From Epiperipatus broadwayi (Eukaryota; Onychophora; Udeonychophora; Euonychophora; Peripatidae), in the NCBI GenBank assembly GCA_028023455.1, contig JAQFVV010000012.1, positions 4,804,023-4,868,022 of the forward strand: a DNA stretch of 64,000 nucleotides, in the 5' to 3' direction. The notes under the pieces were generated by a model. That model had not been told where the DNA came from and searched no databases. It worked only from the letters and a program-made list of their open reading frames with translations. The position numbers were made by a program, and so were the translations under genes. Shown piece after piece: positions 23,027 through 34,479 of the stretch (the stretch's first letter is position 1; each line of letters begins with the position of its first letter).

Positions 23027-23298
23027 TAGAAAATTCTTCATAAAGTAGTGCTAACAAGTGCAAGCTTTCATAATCAATGGCTGCAGTAAAGTTTTTGAAT
23101 AAATTCTTTATTTTGGGCTTACTCTCCAATATCCCCATTTTTCTACCTTGTGGATTTCATCAGTGAGGAGCATTTGGATTTTATAGCAACTGCATCTAGA
23201 TCTTAGGATAGAATGCAACCCTCTAGCAACCACCTTTTTATTAACTATAAAGCTAGAAGGCTTGCACTTGGTAACACTATTTTATGAAGAGTTTTCTA
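23027..23298. mobile_element. Foldback element C (inverted repeat with a degenerate hammerhead)
   Basis: Ends are inverted repeats of about 40 bases, TAGAAAATTCTTCATAAAGT (23027) against TATTTTATGAAGAGTTTTCTA (ending 23298), both continuing into AAGTGCAAGC. The interior carries a hammerhead-like motif on the minus strand. It lies at the 5' edge of the minus-strand LINE. Probably a PLE terminal-repeat relic. Confidence 0.65.
23132..23169 (-). ncRNA. Degenerate hammerhead motif in foldback C
   Basis: Minus strand: UCCUCA pairs with UGGGGA (stem I, six pairs with one G-U), core CUGAUGA at 23163-23157, GAAA at 23143-23140. Stem III is essentially absent (only AA before UGGGGA) and stem II is poor, so activity is unlikely. 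Confidence 0.4.
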
Positions 23299-24289
23299 CT
23301 AACAGACTGTGTACACATAGGAAATGGTGATCACATGATGTTTTGATGGTTTCAAACCAACATTCATTGACAATTCTGGAAATGGAATGTGATTTTATTA
23401 AACAGACCATATTATTACTATTAAAAGTTTGAATAATAAATCCCATGGAAAAAGCAATGCCCTGAGATCTATTATTTAAACATTTACTGGTAAAAAGCAA
23501 CAATTTATTGCTGGATTGATAAAACATGATTATCTGGCTGTTTAATAAAATCACATTCTCATTTTCCGCACTGTCAATGGATGTTGGTTAATTAGCACTT
23601 TGCTTTCGTTTAAATTTCACATAACTTGTTTTTTAGCACTTAGGTAAAATTTAGTAGCACACTATTTTTCATAAATGTATAAAAAGAGATGAAAATAGAA
23701 TATGATTAGAGAAGCCAATGTACAAATATGCACTATATTATAATGATAGACAAAAATATTAATGACATCCACTGACAATCAAATATTAATATATATTTTA
23801 CTGTTTTGTCTATTATGGTTATATATAGCTTCAAGTATTTTTTAAACTCAGCATTAACATATATTTGTTAGAAGGTTTATTTGCAATGAAAACAAAAGAT
23901 AGAAATATTTAAAATGACTGCAATAAACATGTTTGAAATTTCAAATCTATATTTTTTTAATACATCAAGAAGTATTAAAACTGCTAAACAAGACATTATA
24001 AAGTTTTTTTTATTAAAAATGAAATATAGATAATAATAATAATAATAAACAAGGTCCAAATGTATGAGAATAACTGATGAAAAAGAAAATAAATAACAAG
24101 AAAATAATCCATAGGCAAAACAAGATGACTAAATGAATAAACAAATGCAAATAAAGTTCTTTACTATGCTGTAGTCTTTCCATATAATATTATAAATACA
24201 AATATACTTCTTCTACATATCAATGGTCACACATAATAAAAAAATTCTATGTATATTTCTAAAGTTGTAATCAAAAAAATGTGTTTGAA
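23299..24289. other. No gene recognised; one short inverted repeat
   Basis: AATGTGATTTTATTAAACAG at 23388-23407 recurs inverted at 23537-23556, enclosing about 130 bases. The minus frame here (90 codons, 23554-23282) has no recognised family. The rest is AT-rich. Confidence 0.45.
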
Positions 24290-24750
24290 AAGGAATGTTT
24301 TTAATCAATGTGTTTTACCAATTCTTACTTATGGGTGTGAGATTTGGGACACTTAATAGAAAAGCAATACAGAGACTTTAGATCACTCAAAGAAGTATGG
24401 AGACATGCATGTTAGGAGTAACAAGAAGAAATCAAAAATGCAATATATGGGTAAGAGAACATCAGGTGTTACTGACCTCATTGAAAAATTAAAAGACTGA
24501 AGTGGAGTTGGGCTAGATATATTTCTAGAAGAGATGATAATAGATGGACAATTGAAATCTTAAACTGGATTCCAAGAAATTGTAAAAGACCCAGAAAGAG
24601 ACCACATGTGAGATGGATGAATGAAATAAAAAAAAGTGTGTAGGAGTGATGTGGAGAAGATAATCTAAAGATCAGACAAGATGGATTGAACTTGGAGAGA
24701 CCTTTATCCTGCAGTGGATTGATAATGGTTGATGATGAATCCAAATATTA
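24290..24750 (+). mobile_element. LINE 3' fragment with GATGAT tail
   Basis: Best preserved of the three + strand tails. It reads 'NQCVLPILTYGCEIWDT', then 'AIQRL' and 'MERCMLGVTRRNQ', 'VREHQVLLTSLKN', 'WTIEILNWIPRNCKRPRKRP', 'HVRWMNEIKKSV', and 'DGLNLERPLSCSGL' before GGTTGATGATGA. This is the classic C-terminal region of an RTE/CR1-type LINE; the clade is tentative. Confidence 0.8.
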
Positions 24751-26304
24751 AGAAAATAACTTTCAATTTTTTTATTAATAATATAAGATAAACTAGGTAT
24801 TTATGTTTTTATATGAAATACTTAATTTGAATATTAATTCATTCATAAATTATAACTAATTATTTAACATAATGCCCATAATTGTAGATGGTATTTACTT
24901 TATTTTTCTTTATTTATTGTAATATTTATAAACTCATTATAAATATTACAAAATTCCCATAGTATGTTGTATTTGAGATCACATCTAAAATGTTTGCATT
25001 ACTATATATCAGCAACTTTTAACTTATTTTGAAATGTGTGCATTATTGGATTTAAGAACATAGTGCCTGATTCTGGGCCTTCATTTTCCAGTTCCATTTG
25101 TAGACTGGGCAATGATTGATTAAAGAAACGTTTTGTTTTTTATTACAATGGAAAATTTTTAATTCTTTTTGCATGAAATTCTAAAAATATTTTCTTTAGT
25201 ATTTTCTTGTATTATGAAAATATTATGCTCCAGTAATTGTTTAGTAATATATGTTATTTTTAAATCATTAAAATTCAAAGCAATTTTTAACACTAAAATG
25301 GTAATATGATTGAAACATGAATAAAACTACTAAGCATCAATTTTTGCAAATGGAAATTAAAGAAAGAATATAATATTTAATCACAATAACTACGATGTTT
25401 TTTTTATAATGTAAATATTGCAACTGGTATTAGATATTGCTCATGAGAAAAGTTTTATTTTATGATATAATTAAGGTTCCAAATGGGTATTTAAAATAAG
25501 TAAAACAACAAATAATTTAAGACAATTTATTTCTGACTGTAACATTTATTATACATTTTTATGTGCTCTATACAAATTGGAAAACTGAACAAAGTTTTAA
25601 AATTTCCTATAAAAGGGTTCAGTTGGATTTATTTCTTTTATCAAAATTATGATCAGTTATTATAATGAAAAACTTTTGATTTTTTTACAAACCTTATTTT
25701 AAAAAAAAATAATACATAACATTTGTATAAAAAATAGAAAAATATAACCATAAATTACAAAAAAAGAATGGAAAAAGTAAATTTATTATATTTAGAATAC
25801 AACTGGCATCAAATACCATTAATTCAAGACAAAAAGCATAAATGCTAATACTGTGAGAGCAAAGTTTATTGTAATTATTTTTTTTACAAAATACAGATAT
25901 ACGTATAAAGGTAGAAAATGAGCACCTGTTCAATTCATAAATTTTTAGAAAATCAGGCATATGATACTATACTATTGGCAGCCATTGCAGGTTCAAAACA
26001 AAATGTCATGTAATTTAAAACTGAAATTATTGTCATAGTGCAAGAAAAAATAAATGAAGGCATAAAAAACAATGATTCTGAGTTCATGAAAATTACTTTT
26101 AATTGGAATTTTAGTGATGTTGACATTACTAATGTAATAATTTTTAAAATATTCATTGATATTTTAAGAATGGGTGGAGCTTGAAAAAAATGCCCTTGCA
26201 TGAAGCAGCGATATTTTTATGATGAACTTTGTGATGATCATCAAATAGGTATATTTAAGTAAATCTAATTGAGGTTACAATCTCATCATATCAAATTAAT
26301 AGAA
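24751..26304. other. AT-rich region, no gene recognised
   Basis: Two minus-strand frames of 82-88 codons (25694-26201) have low-complexity composition and no recognisable domain. No repeats of note. Confidence 0.4.
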
Positions 26305-26312
26305 CAAAAAAG

Positions 26313-27477
26313 GATAATACATCGTCTATTCATCCACACCGCTGGATGGCGCTGTTTCTATGCATAAAGCACAAAAATATGCCATTTACAAGGCTGTTCA
26401 TAAATCTTACGGCCTAGTAAACTGTTCCAAACATTAAGATGTTGTTGAAGTGCACCCTTCACTCAACATCACTAGCATGTGAACATTATTACCGACGAGT
26501 TGCAACACTCTCTATAGACATTACTCTTGACTATTGTACATCATATGATATGAAGGTTTCTGCAGTTGTAATGACGAAAAGTATATTAGAACGGATTTTT
26601 TTGTATGTGTGTTAAATGTATTGTAATTTATGTCAGTTAGTAAAAATTGTAACGAATTCTCAAACACCCCTACTTTCGTTCTCAGGGGTCACCATTCACT
26701 AAATAAGGAGTGTAAATCACGATTCGGCAAAGTTCACAATCAAGTTGCGCACTTTCCGATACTTTTTCTAGATCAAAACAGTTAAATGGCAGATGACCAT
26801 TCAGCATTGAAGTTTTTAGATTTACTTGCTACAGAAGCAGATGTGGTGGCCTTCCTTCAATCAAAAAAAAATATTTCACCCACTCAGAAAAACTGCCTTT
26901 GTGTTGTTGGTTTAATGAAATTAAGGCATTGTCAAACATCTGAAATGGAATGTCAATTGCATCAATGTCACCCAAGGTATTCCATTCAGTCATGGAATGT
27001 GGTTTGAGGGCTGCTGAATATTTATTATTGGATCCAGGATGATCTTACAGTGAAGCGTATTGGAGCTGAGTTGGAAATGTGTCTATGACGACAGCTCTTA
27101 GAGAGCTATGTCGAGAAAACCTTGTTTAAAAGTAAAAAAACCAATTTCTATGTATTTGTTTATGAATAAAAACATGGTAAATGACAAAAAAAAAGTTTCT
27201 TCAAAAAAAGACTGAAAAAAAAAAAAAAAAGACCGGAAAAAAGAAATGTTTGTTTTTTTTTAAAAAAAAGGACAGAATGTTTTAAAAAGCCAAAAAAAAA
27301 AAAAAATATTTATTTTTAAGAGATATACATAAAACAAACAAACAAAAAAATCAAACAAATCCAAAAATTAAAAACATAAATCAACAAAATAAAAACAGTC
27401 CAGTAACGTTATATCTATTTGTTTTTCATTAGCAGCAGTGCCATTGGGCAGTGTGGATGAATAGATGATGTATTACC
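26313..27477 (+). mobile_element. Merlin-superfamily DNA transposon, inactive
   Basis: Terminal inverted repeats of about 30 bases (left GATAATACATCGTCTATTCA; right, as its complement, GGTAATACATCATCTATTCA) are flanked by a perfect eight-base duplication CAAAAAAG (26305-26312 and 27478-27485). Eight-base duplications fit Merlin/IS1595-type elements. The interior encodes the N-terminus of an ISXO2-like transposase, then a long A/T-homopolymer tract (27120-27330) where the catalytic region should be. 1,165 bases long. Confidence 0.82.
26786..27121 (+). pseudogene. ISXO2-like (Merlin) transposase remnant
   Basis: ATG at 26786 opens 'MADDHSALKFLDLLATEADV' and 'VAFLQ', the N-terminal helix of Merlin transposases. 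A degraded zinc-ribbon follows: 'NCLCVVGLMKLRHC' and 'MECQLHQCHP'. After a TGA at 27005-27007 the frame continues in register as 'GLLNIYYWIQDDLTVKRIGA', matching the segment before the DDE domain, then stops again. The DDE catalytic domain is missing, so the protein is non-functional. Confidence 0.72.
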
Positions 27478-27568
27478 CAAAAAAGAAATATGCATCAACA
27501 ATTGGACATGCAGAAGACAAAATAGCAATATTTTATTATTTTCTATTAAAAATTATCTATAAATATAC

Positions 27569-29215
27569 TGTACCAAGATTGGTTGATACATAATAATTTG
27601 TTTAAAAAATTATTAGAAATAAAAATTATTCGTTAAAAGAAAACGTATTTAAAAGTTTCAGAGTTTTTTTTTTATTGCAGTTTGTTTTCAAAAGGTAAAA
27701 AGAAAAAAGTAGAAGTCAAAGAGTTTGAAATAAAAGTTACAATTAATTAATTAAAAGGGGGGAGGGGGAGTTCACATCAGAAAAGTCAAACTAAAAGTTT
27801 TTAAAAGAAGTAAAGAGTTTATTATTATTATTAGTTGAAATATAATTTAAACTTTAAAAAATATAAATCTCTTTCATTTAAGTAAAAGAAAAAAAAAGGT
27901 TCATCTTAAAATTAAATAGTGAATGAATCTTAAATTATATATGTGCGTAAATGATGAATGTTTGTTAGTAAAATATATGTGCGATGGTAAATAATGTGTG
28001 CGTAATAATAAATTAAAAAATAAATGAACAATAATAAACTAAACACAGTGATGGTTACTAATTAAAAACAAAGGAAAAACAACATGTTTGTGATGGCTGC
28101 TAATTAACATACCCAACAACAGGATTAAAAAGGATTAGCTACTAAAGGAATTTCAACAACAGATATCGCCGGAGGATATTAAAAGGACAACATGTCATAG
28201 GTATAAATAGCCAATTTTTATCGGACATTCAGTGAGGATAACAGTTGAATTCAGTTCAGAGCGTTAAGAGTATAATTTAGATCATGCAAATCAATCAAGA
28301 ATGCAGTGTTAAAACCACGGGAAACATGCGTCTTTCTCCAGCCTGGAATCCTATGAAAACATCCAATATACCCAATCGTAAGTGATGCCTGCATAACAAC
28401 TTGAAGAATCTCCATCAGTGTCTAATTGTCTTCAATAATAATAATCATGAATAATAATGAAACTCCTCAAGAAAATGTCCCAGCTGGCTGGAAATATTTA
28501 TAATGGAAGCAGCAGCCAAGAAGAAAACAAAGTTCTAAATCTACATTCAAAATCCTAGGTAAAAACATTTTCTTATTCTCATTTATATAGTAGCCATCGC
28601 ATTCATAAAAACTCAAGATTCTAATTATATAAACTCTATAGCACATAAAAATGAACTATTAATTTGTGTCTTTATATTCTTTAATGCTTTATTATATGTC
28701 AGTGTGTGAGTGAATATGTGCATGATAAAAATACCACTATTATGTTAGTTAAAAATTATAAAGATATTTAAATTTAGTATAATTAATGTTAGTTAAAATA
28801 AATTGTCTTTAAACTAAAACTTTATTTGTCAGTCAATTCTTTCTATCAATTCTTTTTACCAATTCTTTTACCAATCTTTTATCAATTCTTTTCACCACTA
28901 ATTTTGCATAACTTGTTACTAATTACAAGTAGCTGAGCTAGTCTATGGGTGTAACTTAGGCATTGAGTTAATGGCCATTGTTCAAAGAACGTTATTTTTC
29001 TTATAGATGAATAGCTGGCACCCGTGTTTACACAAAACAAAAAAGAGCTTTGAACTTGGTGTTGAACTCAACAGTCGAGAAGAAGTCATGTCCTGGAAAT
29101 GTAATGCTAGTTATATATATTATAGCTATCATTTTGGGCACACATACTCTCTGAGTATGTTCTTCTCTGCCTAAGAGTCCGGTGTTTCGAACCTCTCATA
29201 TTCGAACCTGGTACA
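27569..29215 (+). mobile_element. Solo LTR, diverged relative of the gag-only retrotransposon LTR
   Basis: Starts TGTACCAAG and ends GAACCTGGTACA, flanked by a perfect four-base duplication ATAC (27565-27568 and 29216-29219). It aligns along its length with the LTRs at 49125 and 55358. Shared blocks are AAAGAGTTTGAAATAAAAG, GTCAAACTAAAAGT, a TATA region with ATAAATAGCC, and CCTAGGTAAA followed by TAGTAGCCA. 1,647 bases. It presumably arose by LTR-LTR recombination. Confidence 0.85.
28202..28210 (+). promoter_or_regulatory. TATA box of the solo LTR
   Basis: TATAAATAG, conserved in position with CATAAATAG in both LTRs of the gag element and followed by a TTCAGT-type initiator about 20-30 bases downstream. 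Inferred U3/R boundary. Confidence 0.6.
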
Positions 29216-29763
29216 ATACATATGTTATAAAAACTAAAGTAAAAACAGCTATTAGATTTTTTCCATAGAAAAGCAATGAAAGAGAATATAATATTAATTA
29301 GACTAAACAATCTCTGGAGAAAAATAATTTATTATCTATGAATAATTAAATAGTCATATACAAACTTGTAGTTAGATGATATTAGGATTGACTATGGATA
29401 GTATTGCAAAATAAGACTTAAGATTTATTACAATTTTGATTCTGTGCTTTTTCATTTATTCTTCTTTCATTTTTTATTTTGCTGACTTCAGTTACTTATG
29501 TCAGCATTGAATACAACTATCATTAACTTCTCATATCATAACTCATTTCTTTGTCTTAAATGCAACAATGTAACAATAGCATCAAGTCAAGTGTTCATGA
29601 AAACAGCTTTTCATTCTTTACTAACATAAAAAGAAATTTTAATTGTAATATTATTCCTAGTTCCATGAAATGTAAGACTACAATAATGGATATAAGTTTA
29701 AAAGACTAAGAATTTTTAGTCATAATCTTACATAAATAGTAAAGATAACAATGTACTTTATAA
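29216..29763. other. AT-rich spacer
   Basis: No feature recognised apart from the solo-LTR target duplication at its start. Confidence 0.4.
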
Positions 29764-30013
29764 TAACTGAAATACAGGCTTATTATATGCCTGTATCAAT
29801 ATATGTAATATATAGGGTATATGAGCACAGACTTTCACATAACGCACCACTTTATCTCATAACACTGATACATTTGAACACATATATGTTGAAAAGATAA
29901 ATAATCACCAATATATGTATTTCATGCTAATCCAGCAATCATCAGTTGGTCTAGATTATTATCTCTACACATATATGCAATAAGTGCTCAGATATATATT
30001 AAGATAGCCAATC
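29764..30013. mobile_element. Half copy of foldback element B
   Basis: Begins TAACTGAAA like the copy at 7483 and runs through the left arm (GTATATGAGCACAGACTTTC, the hammerhead region) to the central loop (TCTACACATATATGCAATAAG), without the second arm. A possible TACTTTA-type target repeat flanks it (near 29755 and 30018). A one-armed copy suggests the arm is the basic unit and the palindrome a dimer. Confidence 0.75.
29907..29950 (-). ncRNA. Hammerhead ribozyme motif, best-preserved core of family B
   Basis: Minus strand: ACCAA (29950-29946), CUGAUGA (29945-29939), stem II UGCU/AGCA with loop GGAUU, intact GAAA (29923-29920), stem III AUA/UAU around loop CA, AUA cleavage triplet, UUGGU closing stem I (29911-29907). 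Unlike the two copies at 7635-7787 it retains G12, so it is the likeliest of the family to be active. Confidence 0.8.
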
Positions 30014-30330
30014 TTCATACTTTAATGGACAGGCTTCAATCCACTCCACACTCCAACTCTTTAACCATCCATCCAATTGAAAATCTGACAATCGAACACC
30101 CAAAGGCCACCCTGAGGCCAAGATTCTCATCACACCCATGTTGATCTAAAGTCAGTCTGACCCCTCATGTACAGGACATAATTGTAAATACATTATATTG
30201 ACATAATTAACTGTAAATTTATTAGTATTTAAGCAGGGGTGGGGATTCAAACATTGGTGATAATCAAAACAATATGACATTTGTATTATCATTATTAAAG
30301 TGATTTTTTACAATGTTAGAGTCTTTTAGT
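30014..30330. other. Unassigned segment with higher GC
   Basis: 30014-30180 is richer in C and unlike its surroundings (CCACCCTGAGGCCAAGATTC). It is followed by AT-rich sequence and AAGCAGGGGTGGGGATTC. No open frame. It may be an unrecognised repeat. Confidence 0.35.
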
Positions 30331-33300
30331 TTTCTGACAGTATTAGAAAAGAAATTCCAAGAGTACTTTTCTTTTTTATTCCAGAATCAAGTAGATGATG
30401 ACCCTAATATAGTAAGGAGAGTTTTTGGAAAATATGTTGAGACTAAGCTGAAAAAGACATTATATTAGGGAAAAAAATTATATTTGTTAGAATTTTTGGA
30501 AACAATATATTTTTAAGAGTAATAGAAAATAAATTTTATTTTGTAAAATATTTTTAAATCTCCTGAATACATATTAAAAAGAAAAGCTTAAATTTTAACT
30601 GTGCTCCTAATTTTTTATTTTAAGAAATTAGCCTTTTCTTGACTTGCTAATCTTTAGATAATAAGGCTTTCAAAGTGGGTGATATTAATTCTAGAATTAT
30701 ATACTTAAATTTGAATATAACTAAAAAAAAACATTAAATAATGTCCCCACCCACCAAATAACAGAAGCTACTTACAAATAAAAACCAAGTCGATTACACA
30801 TTTTTTTTTTGTAAATAGAGCTTAAAGTTTTAATTACACATTGAAGTTGGACATTATTTAATATTAAGGAGAAGCATTTTTTTTTAATCCATAAACATTT
30901 GGTATTTACATAAATTGTTATATATTGTAAGTTAAAGACATTTAAAATTATACTTATATAGAAAATTATATATGTTGGAACTACTGAAATTTGAAATAAA
31001 TATGTGATGGAATGTTAGTCATATTTTTTTTTCTCTTTTTGTTTGATTTTAATGGTGAATATATTAACCTGGACTGCACTTGATTATGTTGCTATGACAA
31101 CATATAATATTGGAGAAAGAAATGTTTATTATTAATTGAAGTTTGTAAAAATTGTGAATTGACTATATTCATTTTAAAATGGATGTATAAATAATAAAGT
31201 TTATAATATTGATGAAATTATTACTCTTTCTTTATTGTATGCATTTTCATTATTATATTCACAATAGGTGATTACAAATAATATACCTAAATGTTTAATG
31301 TCTCAAGTATGCTTCCTATTTTATTTGCATAATATTATATTTGAAAAATATGTGTAAAGGGTATATTTCCATTTGTAGGATGAAAAAGTGAAAGAATCTT
31401 ATCTGTAATTTTAAACATAGATGTTTGTTATATATAATAATTGTGAAATATATTTTTTTATTTGTCATTATTGTGTAATAAAATTTTTATTTATGGAACC
31501 CTGGCTAGAATTGACTGAAGAGTTAATACATAGTGTTGCTGTGATTTTTTTACATCAATAAAAAAAGTAAGCTGATAAAATGCTCTATGTTATCTTGGCT
31601 TCAATAGAAACAAATCTAAGTTTCTTCATGAATTGTTTTTTTGGTTATTTTTAAAAGAATATGATTATAAAAAATTGATAAAATGATGGAGTGAAAGCAA
31701 TAATATTTCATCCATTTGCTTGACAGTATCATTGAAGTGTGAGAGGTGGGAATTTATTGAAAATATGAAAATTAATTCTTAGCATATTTTAAAACCATGA
31801 AATGTTTCATTGTTTTAAAAATGTATATTATCTATTTTTCAGTAATAAAGTCTAAATGTTGACTACAGAAAAATATACAAAAGACTATGTTTACCTGCTG
31901 GTATAATTTTATGAGCTTGATGTATTATTTATACACAAGATAGAAATTGGTTCAATTTTCATAGCATTGTCATGGATGAAACATCCGTTCACTTATAATC
32001 TTTTATGAATTAAATACTTGCTGAATGAAAGGATACCTACATGGTATTGTCATGAATATAAATTAATTTTTGCACACTTATAACATTATGCAGAACAAAT
32101 ATCTGCTAAATGAAAAAAGATTTGGATATTTGGAAAATATTGGAATTAATAAAATGTGCTTTGAATCTTATAGTTTTTCATATTTCTACTTTTGGGGGAT
32201 AATAAGACCTCATCAGATTACAATTTAAGAAATAGACATTAGAGCTATGGTACTATTTTGTAAATATCATATTTAAAGACTTATTCAGATTATTTGCTTA
32301 TATTTATCATTATTATTGCTATTTTTTTCTCTTCAGATAAAATGTATAGTATTCATTGTATTAAATAGTAGTCTAATTTTAGGTCAGACAGGGATCTATT
32401 TATATAACTAAATATAAAATAATTATATTTTCCTAAGTTTGAATTTATATTTGGCAGCATAGTAATTATTGTTTAATTAAAATATTCATTTTTTAAATTT
32501 ATTGATTATAAATTAATTTCAAGTATATTAGGAGTTCAAAAGGACTATATCATAATAAATATTTATTTTATTTTGTTCTTTTAAGTTTATATTAACAAAA
32601 AAGTAGATTTATATATATGTTTCATTTGATTAATTACATTCCTATATGAAGTATGAAAAAATATATCTTGAACTCTTATATTTCTGAAAGTATGTTTTAT
32701 AAAATATTTGTGTTACATAAACATATCTGTTTTGTATTTAGTATCCAGTAAGTGGAGATTGATGTGCAATCACCTATTTAATTTTAAAAGAATTAATGTC
32801 AATTGAAAACCTATAGCATAAAGCATAAATGAATCATACACATATATTTTAAAGGTTTATTTTTTATATATATGTAATTTTAATTTATATTCATTTGTTA
32901 ATAACTTTTGAATTAATTTAAAAGAGTAAGCATGCTTGGTTGTCTTCAATTTTACAATGCAAATTTGTTGGTTAATCACATTTGGATGACACAATATTCA
33001 CTAATTGATTATATTACATAATTAATTAGAAGCAGTTATAAAAATAATTCAGAAAGCAAAACATTGGATGGATAAGTGAATATAATTACATATTCTTTTC
33101 TTTATATTGAATTTAATGTTTATTATCTGACTAGGTATAGATTTTATCCAGCAATAAATTAAGTGATTTGACATTTTAAAATATTTAATAAGCAATTAGA
33201 AGCTTATTGTGATTATTTTGTTAGTAACATCTAAGTTATATTAGAATAGAAATTATATATGCATTGACTTGATTATTGATAAAGATACAAATAGGATAAT

Positions 33301-34479
33301 TATTAAAGTTGAGTAAAGGTAGTTATGATTAGATGGTCATGTGTTTTATTTTAAATCACTATTGATTAAAATAAATATTATATTAAGTCAATATACAGCC
33401 ACAAAATCATAATCTTATTTAGTTTTAGAGCTTGTAATAGTAATCTATTTTATTCTGTTACAAATTAGAGTGATTTGCTTTAATTAAATTTAAAGTTTGT
33501 AAATATGGATTGTAAATTTAGTTTAAGTAATAAATTCTAATATTAATATTCAATTATAATGAAACTAACAACTTTTCACATGCTTTGACAATTATAGTTT
33601 AAAGTTATAATAATTTAGCTTTATTAAACTAAAGAGTACATGGATGTGGTTTGTCATTTGTGTTGGAATAAGCATCAAATAGGAATCTTTTATTTATTTT
33701 ATATATTGATGTGATTGAATATTATAAATTTTAATTTTTTCAAATAAGGTGATTTTATTTTATAGTATTTTAAGTTGGTGAAAGTGGAAAGATAGTTTAG
33801 GTTAACTGATTTTGTATTATTATTATTAAGTATTTGATCTTATTATAATCAACTTAATTAATAAGAGTATGTTGACATCAGTAGAATAGCAAGGTTGAGT
33901 TAGCAATACTTTAATTTTATTTAGTTGTAATTGAAAATCAATTATCGAGTTATTCATTTATTTAAATATCATTGATATTTCAGATTTGTAGAGCATATTA
34001 AAATTATTATTTAATCAATTCATAATTATTTTATTTAAATATAAATAAAATATTGTTTGACTTTTGGTATAAGTTTATATTATTATAAATAGTGTTTTGG
34101 CTCATAAAAAATATTAAGGTTTATCTGTCTAATTTCTTGTCATTATTTTTATTATTTTATAAGCTGATTATATAAAAGGTATAGACCATTATTTATAAAA
34201 TAATATTTGGCTTTATTACTTCATCTTTATCTTATTGCAAATAACACTCATATGTTAGGGATGTTTAAAATAATGATTTTGCTTGTGTTTTATTTGTTCT
34301 AAAAGCTATTTAAATTCATAAATTCACACTGAAGATTATTATCATTGTTTTATTGAATTAAGTGTTAGATATTTATTCACTGTTCTGTCACAAATGGTGC
34401 CACAATTTGTGGGACATTAATAAACCAGGACCATTCTTTCATCATTCATATATTTATTCTGTTAATATATATATATATT
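30331..34479. other. Long AT-rich region without recognised features
   Basis: About 4.1 kb with no exon, transposon boundary or RNA gene that I can support. Uniformly about 75-80% A+T by eye. Confidence 0.45.

Noticed and set aside
30169-30312. A short LTR (TGTACAGG ... TTTTTACA)
   Set aside because: Ends look LTR-like but the flanking bases show no target duplication and no partner copy is present.
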